From positions 496,001 to 560,000 of the forward strand of contig NZ_JAATVV010000001.1 of assembly GCF_013184775.1 (NCBI RefSeq): 64,000 nucleotides of DNA. The letters run 5' to 3'. Below are positions 57,732 through 64,000 of the stretch, piece after piece; positions within the stretch are counted from its first letter, which is position 1, and each line of letters starts with the position of its first letter. A model generated the notes under the pieces. The model searched no databases, was not told the origin of the DNA, and saw only the letters and a program-made list of their open reading frames with translations. Both the position numbers and the translations under genes were made by a program. This DNA comes from Martelella sp. HB161492. GTDB taxonomy: Bacteria > Pseudomonadota > Alphaproteobacteria > Rhizobiales > Rhizobiaceae.

Positions 57732-58370
57732 ATGGAACTGTTCCCCAGGCCGCTTCTTGACGGCTACAAGAATTTCATGTCCGGACGCTATGTCGAGGAG
57801 CGCGAACGCTATCGCACATTGGCCGAGGAAGGGCAGAAGCCGCAGACATTGATTATCGCCTGCTGTGATTCACGTGCCGGACCGGAGATGATCTTCAATG
57901 CACGGCCGGGTGAACTCTTCGTGGTGCGCAATGTCGCCAATCTGGTGCCGCCCTATCAGCCGGATGAACATTATCACGGCACATCGGCTGCCGTTGAATT
58001 CGCCGTCGAAGGCCTGAAGGTCAAGAACATCGTCGTGCTCGGCCACGGCCGTTGCGGCGGTATTCACGCAGCGCTCTCACCGGAGGCCGAGCCGCTCTCC
58101 CCCGGCGATTTCATCGGCAAATGGACGTCGATGCTGCGGCCCGTCGCCCAGCAGATCAATTCCAACGAGATCATGACGCCGGGTGAACGGCAGACCGCGC
58201 TGGAGCGCGTTTCGATCCGCAATTCGGTCAACAATCTGCGCTCCTTCCCCAATATTGCTGACGCTGAGAAGCAGGGCAAGCTGAAGGTCTACGGCGCCTG
58301 GTTCGACATTTCTACCGGCGAATTATGGGTGATGGACGCCAAGACCGGCGATTTCAAACGCCCCGAATAA
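57732..58370 (+). CDS. Beta-class carbonic anhydrase
   Basis: A 212-aa zinc enzyme interconverting CO2 and bicarbonate. Zinc ligands are Cys45 in ACCDSRAGP, His105 and Cys108 in GHGRCGG, and the Asp-Arg dyad is D46/R48. No signal peptide, so it is cytosolic. It lies 49 bases downstream of pdxY and ahead of a strong terminator. Confidence 0.95.
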   Translation: MELFPRPLLDGYKNFMSGRYVEERERYRTLAEEGQKPQTLIIACCDSRAGPEMIFNARPGELFVVRNVANLVPPYQPDEHYHGTSAAVEFAVEGLKVKNIVVLGHGRCGGIHAALSPEAEPLSPGDFIGKWTSMLRPVAQQINSNEIMTPGERQTALERVSIRNSVNNLRSFPNIADAEKQGKLKVYGAWFDISTGELWVMDAKTGDFKRPE

Positions 58371-58454
58371 CGATGACGGCCCGAAAGCCGGGCCCGGTTT
58401 TCGCCAAGCAGGATGCGGCGATCGGGAAGACGCCAAAGCATCCGCCTGATTGAC

Positions 58455-58491
58455 AAAAGGCCGGCCTGACAGATGTCAGACCGGCCCTTTT
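58455..58491. terminator. Terminator hairpin between carbonic anhydrase and zincin genes
   Basis: AAAAGGCCGGCCTGACA pairs, with one bulge, with TGTCAGACCGGCCCTTTT. It can serve both convergent genes. Confidence 0.8.
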
Positions 58492-58527
58492 CATGACGGC
58501 AATCGCATTGAAGGCCCGGGCCGGGGC

Positions 58528-58965
58528 TCAGCGGCCAAGCGCCTGATCGGCGTTCTCCTCGATCCGTTCCATATCATCATCGGACAGACCGAAATGGTGG
58601 CCGATTTCGTGGATCAGCACATGGGTGACGATATCGCCGAGCGTTTCTTCATTCTCCGCCCAGTAATCCAGGATCGGCCGGCGATAGAGCGTGATCCGGT
58701 TGGGCATCTCACCGGTCTCCACGGTGAAGCGCTCAGAGACGCCGCGCCCCTCGAAAAGACCGAGAAGGTCGAAAGGGGTTTCCAGTGCCATGTCTTCAAA
58801 CACGTCATCACTTGGAAAGTCGGCGATTTCGATAATGATGTCTCCGGTGAGCGCACGAAAGGTTTCCGGCAGTTTGGCATAGGCCTCAATTGCCAGAGAC
58901 TCGATTGCCTCCAGACCCGGTGCATAACGTTCGCGCCAGTCTTCACTCTTGTTCATGCGGCCCAT
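58528..58965 (-). CDS. Zincin-like metallopeptidase (DUF1025 type)
   Basis: A 145-aa protein with the zinc motif HEIGHHFGLSDDD (HExxH plus downstream acidic residues) close to the C-terminus. The N-terminal half includes LPETFRALTGDIIIEIADF and the YRRPILDYW segment. This small family is common in alphaproteobacteria; its peptidase activity and substrates are unproven. AAGGAGA precedes the ATG at 58965. It ends next to the shared terminator. Confidence 0.88.
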   Translation of the reverse strand: MGRMNKSEDWRERYAPGLEAIESLAIEAYAKLPETFRALTGDIIIEIADFPSDDVFEDMALETPFDLLGLFEGRGVSERFTVETGEMPNRITLYRRPILDYWAENEETLGDIVTHVLIHEIGHHFGLSDDDMERIEENADQALGR

Positions 58966-59240
58966 TGTATCTCCTTGAATGGAGTTCATATAGAGCGTTT
59001 CCCGTTTCATTTCGAGCCGTTATTGCCGGCTTTCTCACCCATTGCGCCGCTTTGAGCGCTGCTTTTGCGGGCGGAGACTGCAAATTTGCCGCCGCCAAGG
59101 AAAAAAAGCCCGCATAATTCGCTGGCGCTGCGCTTGACACCCCGCCTGCAAGGCCCTAATAACGCCGTCGTTCCGGGCGCCGACGCCCCGGGAACCACGC
59201 TGACAGCAGCTTTCGGCAACGAAAACAGCGAAGTCGGTAT

Positions 59241-59317
59241 GGCGGAGTAGCTCAGTAGGTTAGAGCAGAGGAATCATAATCCTTGTGTCGGGGGTTCGAA
59301 TCCCTCCTCCGCTACCA
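59241..59317 (+). tRNA. tRNA-Met(CAT)
   Basis: A 77-nt cloverleaf: acceptor GGCGGAG/CTCCGCT, D arm, anticodon loop ATCATAA (anticodon CAT), T loop TTCGAAT and an encoded CCA. CAT could also belong to tRNA-Ile2, decided by lysidine modification. The acceptor stem excludes initiator tRNA features. Its 3' half is the attachment site of the island that follows. Confidence 0.95.
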
Positions 59318-59318
59318 A
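59272..59318 (+). repeat. attL: 47-bp direct repeat inside tRNA-Met
   Basis: The sequence from AATCATAATCC in the anticodon arm to CCAA just after the tRNA end is repeated exactly at 63128-63174. This is the typical crossover region of tRNA-targeting tyrosine integrases. Confidence 0.93.
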
Positions 59319-59689
59319 AAATCTTTAAATAATTCAGATGTTTGCGTGTTTAATCGCGACGGAGAATGTGCGCGCGGATGGGCCGGGGTGCCATTCTGGG
59401 TGTCAGGTGCCTTTGGTGGGAAGATTAGCTTTCTGAATTTCAACGCTTCTGGTCTAAGGTAGCTTGCAGTTACATTAAGGGCACTTTGGTCACACGCGAT
59501 CTAAGCTCGAATAAGTAATTGAGCTGTTCCGCCGCTATGGTTGACACGCTAATGTTAGCGCAGGTCTATTGGATGTTAGAGCGGTGTTAGTTTAGCTTAT
59601 TAGAAGAGACGGCGGAAAAATACTATAAATCTGGAATGAGCTTGAACGCTCTTTATGAGTTCTTGATCTTTTGCATGCGCGATAGAAGC
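59319..59689. other. Non-coding left end of the island
   Basis: About 370 bases between the tRNA and the integrase remnant. I see no credible gene. This is where the catalytic C-terminal part of the integrase gene would normally lie, so a deletion is likely. A short frame on the plus strand (59636-59857) is antisense to the remnant. Confidence 0.5.
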
Positions 59690-60262
59690 TCAAATGCATG
59701 TGAATATGTTTATAAGCTTTTTGTGGATGACTACGGTGGCCACACCTTCAAGTGGGAGTTCAAAGAGCCTGCCGGCATGGCCCTCTTGGCTTGGGGGGAA
59801 CTTGGCGTCGAGGCCATAAAACGCGCGTTTTCCGAGAATGATAGCTTTGCCAATTGACCTGAGCCCATGAAGCTTGTTCATGCGCAGCAATACGCTCTCG
59901 GTTCCCTTCCAGTCCTTGGTGTGCCGTTTCGCGTGTTTTTCGATGAACTGAGGGATGACATCGCCAAGCGTCAAGGATTTCGGCGCTGGCTCATCCTCGT
60001 GGCGCTGAAACAATCCCAATTGAATATCGCGCAGGATCATTTGCGCCTTCTCACGTGCATCTTTCAGCGAAAGGACTGGCCATGACCCGAGCTTGATGCG
60101 CCGGGACCGTCCATCGATGCGTGTTGCCAGATACCAGACCTTTGCGCCTGTGGCTGACACACGCAGCAGCAGCCCAGTCAGTAATTCATCGCGGACCTCG
60201 TAGCGCTTGCCTGAGGCAGGCGGCAAATTCTCAATCAGTTTCGGCGTCAGTTTTTTCTTCAT
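59690..60262 (-). pseudogene. Truncated tyrosine integrase (N-terminal part only)
   Basis: The first about 135 residues match P4-type phage/island integrases: an N-terminal DUF4102 arm-binding domain (LTPKLIENLPPASGKRYEV, LGSWPVLSLKDAREKA) and the start of the core-binding domain (TLGDVIPQFIEKHAKRHTKDW, LRMNKLHGLRSIGK). After that the frame continues with unrelated residues to a stop. The whole catalytic domain with its R-H-R-Y residues is absent, and the remaining space to the tRNA is too short for it. The ATG at 60262 is the likely original start. It reads towards the tRNA, as expected for a tRNA island. Confidence 0.85.
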
Positions 60263-60366
60263 GACGCGCAAAATAAGATTGCAACGTCAAATTGTCAGGG
60301 TATGGTTTGAGAAGCTTTCGCACGAGGGAATTTGTCCATCCGACACCGTTGCAGAGGTTGTAGGCC

Positions 60367-62130
60367 CTACGAGAAGCGTCTAAAGCAAATCAGGAATTCA
60401 TCTGCCATGCGGTTGTAGAAATCTATAATCGCAGTTTGAAATGTGTGCTTAGACATATAGTCATTGCCGAATTGGGTGAATGTCCTTTCTACGATTTCGG
60501 GCAATGTGATCTTGCCTGAGGCTAATTCTATTAATGCTTTTTCAAGTGCTGAAAAACGTAACAAACGCTTACGACGCAACCAGATGAATTTATCCTGCGA
60601 AGATGACTCCATTGCCATCGTTCGTGTTGGGATGATCGCAGAGAGCTTGCTTTCCTCAGGACTGATTTGCTTGTCATAGCCTCGTCTACGAAAGTCAAAC
60701 CATCGAGCTAGGATTCCATCCTCAACTAAATATTGATGCCAATTTGACGTGAGTCCGAATAACCCCATCTCTAGTTGTCGTCTAATAATATCGCTACTAA
60801 GAGACGGGTATATTTCATCCATCGCGTTGCGGTGCGCGGAATAAAACTCTTTGCCCATGCTAAGTACCTGTTCGCTTGTAAGGTGCTTTGAGCGAGCGAA
60901 AATGTAGGAGTCGCTTGAACCGGTGATGAACTGGTCATCTACCAACTCAACATCGTAGCGTTCTGGATTCAGCCTGATGTCGGTACCGCTGTAGGGGCTT
61001 AGAAATGTTGATGCACACTCCAAAACACCCGGCGCTGCATGCATCAAAGACAAAGCTAGCTCCAGCGATTCTTCAAAGGTTTTAATTGTTTCGCATACAC
61101 CACCGATGATGAAATTTGTGAAGATTGAAACTATGCCACTGTCGTATAGCATTTCGGTGGCTTCAACGATTTGCCAAGTTTCAATTTCCTTTCTGTATAA
61201 ATCGAGGATATTCTGATTCCCAGATTCAGATCCCACCTGAGCGCGAACTAAGCCAGCGCCCACCATTGTCTTGGCCATATTAATATCGCGACAGAGGTCA
61301 CTTACTTTCGCTTCGCAGTACCAAGTTGCGTCGACGTGCGGATGGAAATTTTCTGCGATAGCCGCAGATAGATCATAGACTTTCCGCGCATCCGAAGTGA
61401 AAGTATCATCCGTAAATGCGAAGTATTTAGTTGCAAAGGTATTTTGCAGGTATTTCATTTCTTCGATAACACGCGCGACCGAGTGACGCCGCAACTTTAC
61501 CGAAGTCCCCTCAAAACAAAATGTGCACTTCGAAACACATCCTCTGGCCGTGGCAATCATGGAAGGGTCCATGTATCTTGGATCGAAGCTTTCTCGCTTT
61601 GGAATTGGAAGTCGATCGAGATCCAAGTTTGCTTTGCTATGTGGAGAGTGACCGAATTTTAGCTTATCACCGTTCAAATACGCCAAATTTGGAACCTTCT
61701 CCAAAGTTCCGTTGTTTCGGAAGAGAACGTTCATGAGGTCTAAGACGCAATCTTCGCCGTCGCCTGTGCAGACATAGTCTGCAACTTTGTTATTCAATAT
61801 TTGTTCGGGTTTAACCCTCGCTTCCGGTCCGCCAAAGATGATCGGACAGTCTGGATGCATAGACTTTACTACGGTTGCGCATCGAATTACTTCGTGTTCA
61901 TTATCCGCCGATACATAAAAACCTAGCAGTGGCTTTTCTTGGCTTCTTTCCAATTCCCATATTATGCGTTTCGTAACATTTTCACCAACTAAGATTTTTG
62001 TCCTGAAGCCTTTTTCTTCGACATAGGTAGAGATATATAGAAGGCCCAGCTGAAATCCGCGTTCACGGGAGTCTATTCCGTCGTAAAGCGCATTTACCAA
62101 TATTAGATTTGGGGTTTCATCCGATTTCAT
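60367..62130 (-). CDS. B12-binding-like radical SAM protein of the island
   Basis: A 587-aa protein. Residues 8-150 form a Rossmann-type cobalamin-binding-like domain (LILVNALYDG, PIIFGGPEAR, VCTGDGEDCVLDL) without the DxHxxG histidine loop, so any B12 would bind base-off without His. The radical-SAM core has the cluster cysteines C198, C202 and C205 (GCVSKCTFC), and downstream FAFTDDTFTSD and AQVGSESGNQ. Residues about 525-587 form a small helical domain (LRFSALEKALIELASGKIT) reminiscent of PqqD/RRE-type modules. The ATG at 62130 overlaps the upstream gene by 14 bases and has an AAAGG box; the frame is open to 62370, but that part overlaps the other gene. Function unknown; C-methylation or rearrangement of a peptide is a family-based guess. 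Confidence 0.85.
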   Translation of the reverse strand: MKSDETPNLILVNALYDGIDSRERGFQLGLLYISTYVEEKGFRTKILVGENVTKRIIWELERSQEKPLLGFYVSADNEHEVIRCATVVKSMHPDCPIIFGGPEARVKPEQILNNKVADYVCTGDGEDCVLDLMNVLFRNNGTLEKVPNLAYLNGDKLKFGHSPHSKANLDLDRLPIPKRESFDPRYMDPSMIATARGCVSKCTFCFEGTSVKLRRHSVARVIEEMKYLQNTFATKYFAFTDDTFTSDARKVYDLSAAIAENFHPHVDATWYCEAKVSDLCRDINMAKTMVGAGLVRAQVGSESGNQNILDLYRKEIETWQIVEATEMLYDSGIVSIFTNFIIGGVCETIKTFEESLELALSLMHAAPGVLECASTFLSPYSGTDIRLNPERYDVELVDDQFITGSSDSYIFARSKHLTSEQVLSMGKEFYSAHRNAMDEIYPSLSSDIIRRQLEMGLFGLTSNWHQYLVEDGILARWFDFRRRGYDKQISPEESKLSAIIPTRTMAMESSSQDKFIWLRRKRLLRFSALEKALIELASGKITLPEIVERTFTQFGNDYMSKHTFQTAIIDFYNRMADEFLICFRRFS

Positions 62131-62728
62131 TCCGAAGCCTTTGAGCCAGTGCATTCTCAATTCCCTGGAAGACGCGTGACTCAAAGTCTGGGGGGAGAGG
62201 GTCGGTCCATCTTGGCTGTCCCGGCACAACCGGGCCTCCACCTCCTCTTCTAGGTGGAAAAATAACTGGTCCATCGTCCGGGCCGAGTGGAGGACCGTTG
62301 GGGTCCCACCCATCCAATTGACCGTCGGCAACTTTCTTAGAAATGATTGAATGTACCTTTTTGGCTCCAATAACCGCGACTACACCTGCAGCAACATATG
62401 CCCATCCGCTTTCCGCACCGCCTTCATTACCAAATCCATTACGCCTGCTGTTGGAATACAGGCGGTCAAATTCTTCTCTCGGGATTTCGTCTAGTCTGAA
62501 CTCTGGCAGTTCATAGATTTCATTTGGCTCGTTCAAGCCTAGCTCCTCAATGCGAGAAACCAGCTTCGATGTATATTGTTTGATCGGTTCGGAGGCACTT
62601 CCTTCTTCGAGAAAGCCGAAGTTGAATGAGGGCAGGGCTTCGCTTGATGGCCTTCCAGTTTCAAGGGTGTGAGCGGCGAACGCTTCGCCCACCTTGACAG
62701 AGAACTCTTTCAATTCATTTTCGCGCAT
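62117..62728 (-). CDS. Unknown 203-aa partner protein of the radical SAM gene
   Basis: I do not recognise this family. The N-terminal about 100 residues are acidic and probably helical (NELKEFSVKVGEAFAAHTLE, SKLVSRIEELGL, EFDRLYSNSRRNGFG). A short hydrophobic segment follows (about 109-122, WAYVAAGVVAVIGA), then a basic helix and a Gly/Pro/Asp-rich tail (about 135-180: GWDPNGPPLGPDDGP, RRGGGGPVVPG) that ends in a polar helix. It lacks cysteines and has no signal peptide at its N-terminus. AAGGGGGAG precedes the ATG, and its stop overlaps the radical-SAM start, so the two proteins are probably made together. It could be a substrate (large precursor), an adaptor or a membrane-linked effector. 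Confidence 0.72.
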   Translation of the reverse strand: MRENELKEFSVKVGEAFAAHTLETGRPSSEALPSFNFGFLEEGSASEPIKQYTSKLVSRIEELGLNEPNEIYELPEFRLDEIPREEFDRLYSNSRRNGFGNEGGAESGWAYVAAGVVAVIGAKKVHSIISKKVADGQLDGWDPNGPPLGPDDGPVIFPPRRGGGGPVVPGQPRWTDPLPPDFESRVFQGIENALAQRLRNEIG

Positions 62729-62794
62729 TAACTCCCCCTTGCGATGCTGAGACCAGAACCTAATTGACTGGTTGCAGTGTTGGACGATCTACTC

Positions 62795-62823
62795 ATAATC
62801 CTGTGGCTTGATATTCAAGTCAA
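62795..62823 (-). promoter_or_regulatory. Possible promoter and palindrome of the island operon
   Basis: On the minus strand TTGACT (62823-62818), a 17-base spacer and GATTAT (62800-62795) lie about 65 bases before the 203-aa gene. A perfect CTTGA-TAT-TCAAG palindrome (62807-62819) overlaps the spacer and could be an operator. Both matches are short. Confidence 0.35.
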
Positions 62824-63389
62824 GGTTGTACGGTATTCTTCTGATCGTATCTATATCTACGCTGTAGTTGATCTGTCTGTGTAGTTACAAAACGGCCAGA
62901 TATCAAAACTGTCTAGGAAGGGATTTAGTGAGGTTAAATGTTGAAAGTTCTAGCAGGAAGGAAAAGGCTATCGGTTGGGGTGTCACGGGGGAGCCAAAAG
63001 CGTCGCGCTTGAATGAACGCATTTGGAAACAATAGAGACGGATCGGAAAGTCCGACCCCAACCAATTCAACGATCTATCGATACAAGCTGCTCACACCTG
63101 AGCCAGATCGCGCAGACACCTTGGCCAAATCATAATCCTTGTGTCGGGGGTTCGAATCCCTCCTCCGCTACCAACAACTCCAATGACTTAACTGAAAATC
63201 AGCCCAAAATCATGTTGCAGATTCCCTGCATCGCGCGCTGTGAATCCGGCCATCACACACCACTTTGTCGCTTCCGGTTTTTCTGCCGTCTTTGTCTACG
63301 GTTTTTGTCTGAGTGCCGTTATGCTGCCTGCATCATGGCCATGCTGAAGACAGCTTCGCTACCGATACCACACGAAGAGGAGACGGCTG
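62824..63389. other. Right end of the island and arginase upstream region
   Basis: I see no convincing gene here. The part up to 63127 is island DNA, and 63175-63389 is host DNA that should hold the arginase promoter. An open frame at 63023-63511 runs across the att repeat and into the arginase gene in another frame and is not credible. Confidence 0.5.
63128..63174 (+). repeat. attR: 47-bp copy of the tRNA-Met 3' half
   Basis: Identical over 47 bases to 59272-59318, covering anticodon arm to CCA plus one base. The flanks differ on both sides. It marks the right boundary of the island and is only a tRNA fragment, not a functional tRNA gene. Confidence 0.93.
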
Positions 63390-64000
63390 ATGGAATGCCG
63401 ATTGCTGGGATTGCCGGTGCAAAGCGGCGCCGGACGCAGGGGATGCGAGATGGGACCGAGCGCGCTGCGCACCGCTGGCCTTGCCGAAGCGATTGCAGCG
63501 CTCGGCCATGAGGTGCGCGATTTCGGCGATCTTACGCCCGCCCCGCAACGGCCGGTCGCCCATGACAATCCGGTCCTCAAACAGCTCGGTGAGACTGTGG
63601 CCTGGCTCGATGCCATCGTTGAACGCGCCTATGCGATCAGTGAGACGGGACTGCCGATCTTCATGGGCGGCGATCATGTTCTCTCAGCCGGCAGCGTTGC
63701 CGGTGTCGCCCGCCGCGCACAGGAACGCGGCCGCCCGCTCTTTGTGCTCTGGCTCGACGCCCATCCCGATTTCCATACGCTCGCGACGACGGAAAGCGGC
63801 AATCTGCATGGCACCCCTCTCGCCTATGTCTCCGGCCTGCCGGGCTTTTCCGGCATCTACCCCGACCTTATCGCTCCGGTCGACCCGAAGAATATCTGCA
63901 TGACCGGCATTCGCAGTGTTGATCCGGCGGAACGCATGGCGCTGCGCCAGAATGGCGTGACGGTGAACGATATGCGCGCCATTGATGAAAACGGCATTGC
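63390..64000 (+). CDS. rocF: Arginase (3' end outside the window)
   Basis: The first 203 codons of a ureohydrolase-family enzyme that hydrolyses arginine to ornithine and urea. Mn-binding motifs are MGGDHVLSAG (His96) and LDAHPDFHT (Asp123, His125, Asp127). The N-terminal VQSGAGRRGCEMGPSALR is arginase-like rather than agmatinase-like. A GAGGAG box lies eight bases before the ATG at 63390. It is the first host gene beyond the island, which therefore separated it from the tRNA-Met gene. Confidence 0.92.
   Translation, partial: MECRLLGLPVQSGAGRRGCEMGPSALRTAGLAEAIAALGHEVRDFGDLTPAPQRPVAHDNPVLKQLGETVAWLDAIVERAYAISETGLPIFMGGDHVLSAGSVAGVARRAQERGRPLFVLWLDAHPDFHTLATTESGNLHGTPLAYVSGLPGFSGIYPDLIAPVDPKNICMTGIRSVDPAERMALRQNGVTVNDMRAIDENGI

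Larger units (their letters stand above)
59319..63174. mobile_element. 3.86-kb tRNA-Met-integrated genomic island
   Basis: The island is bounded by exact 47-bp repeats (in the tRNA, and at 63128-63174). Inside are a truncated integrase gene and a two-gene operon with a radical-SAM protein, all on the minus strand. Its base composition is clearly more AT-rich than that of the flanking genes, with different codon use. It has no complete integrase, transfer or phage genes, so it looks like a decayed or deleted integrative element that can no longer move itself. Confidence 0.88.

Noticed and set aside
59636..59857. A 73-codon plus-strand frame in the island
   Set aside because: It is antisense to the integrase remnant, lacks a ribosome-binding site and has no recognisable features.
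63128..63174. A second tRNA-Met gene
   Set aside because: Only the 3' half from the anticodon arm is present; there is no acceptor 5' strand or D arm. It is an attachment-site copy.
63023..63511. A 162-codon plus-strand frame spanning the attR repeat
   Set aside because: It crosses the island boundary and enters the arginase gene in another frame, and it contains translated tRNA sequence.

Overview
The window looks like chromosomal DNA of a GC-rich alphaproteobacterium of the order Hyphomicrobiales (Rhizobiales), probably close to Rhizobiaceae. The evidence is a set of lineage-typical genes and RNAs: CpdR, Usg, an SDHAF4-type protein, a giant NAD-glutamate dehydrogenase, the order htpX-rsmB-heparinase-purH, an MmgR/suhB-type small RNA, a ROSE-type thermosensor in front of a small heat-shock gene, and GC-rich intergenic palindromes of the kind common in rhizobia. 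Almost all of the window is ordinary, densely packed housekeeping sequence. The species cannot be named from it.

Layout. 1-5.7 kb: end of deoC, deoA, usg, two aldo/keto reductases, and a small membrane/DUF883 pair. 6-10 kb: purU, a secreted GH5 glycosidase, and the divergent pair epmA/efp. 10-18.4 kb: periplasmic 5'-nucleotidase, a repeat-rich gap, a tiny secreted protein, hemH, qmcA-nfeD, kdsD, an esterase-like hydrolase and galU. 18.4-25.8 kb: ammonium assimilation (gltB, a UPF0145 gene, gltD). 25.8-29.7 kb: threonine aldolase and a bufferin-type RiPP metallophore operon (precursor, MNIO maturase, BufC partner, DoxX). 29.7-34.5 kb: Hsp20 with an RpoH-like promoter and ROSE leader, lysophospholipase, hisN-type phosphatase, the MmgR sRNA, N-formylglutamate amidohydrolase, cpdR, tRNA-Val. 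34.7-43.1 kb: gluconokinase, a LacI regulator, a complete sugar ABC importer and a GH31 alpha-xylosidase-like enzyme, forming one alpha-glycoside uptake unit with a perfect LacI-type palindrome at its promoter. 43.1-58.5 kb: secreted nuclease, SDHAF4, htpX, rsmB, heparinase-like protein, purH, MFS transporter, NAD-GDH, pyridoxal kinase, carbonic anhydrase. 58.5-64 kb: a zincin-like protease, tRNA-Met(CAT), a 3.86-kb AT-richer island, and the start of an arginase gene.

The most interesting region is that island (59319-63174). It sits in the 3' half of the tRNA-Met gene and is bounded by exact 47-bp direct repeats. It holds only a truncated tyrosine-integrase remnant and a translationally coupled two-gene operon: a 203-aa protein of unknown family with a hydrophobic segment and a Gly/Pro-rich tail, followed by a 587-aa protein with a B12-binding-like N-terminus, a radical-SAM core (CX3CX2C) and a small C-terminal domain that could be a peptide-recognition module. 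A peptide or protein modification system is a reasonable hypothesis, but the sequence does not prove it. The second system of note is the bufferin operon, which follows a known gene order.

The intergenic spaces also carry three copies of a mosaic palindromic repeat, a REP-like inverted pair between two near-identical terminator hairpins, and a hairpin plus T-run in the gltB leader. I saw no CRISPR array, rRNA genes, intact prophage or complete insertion sequence.
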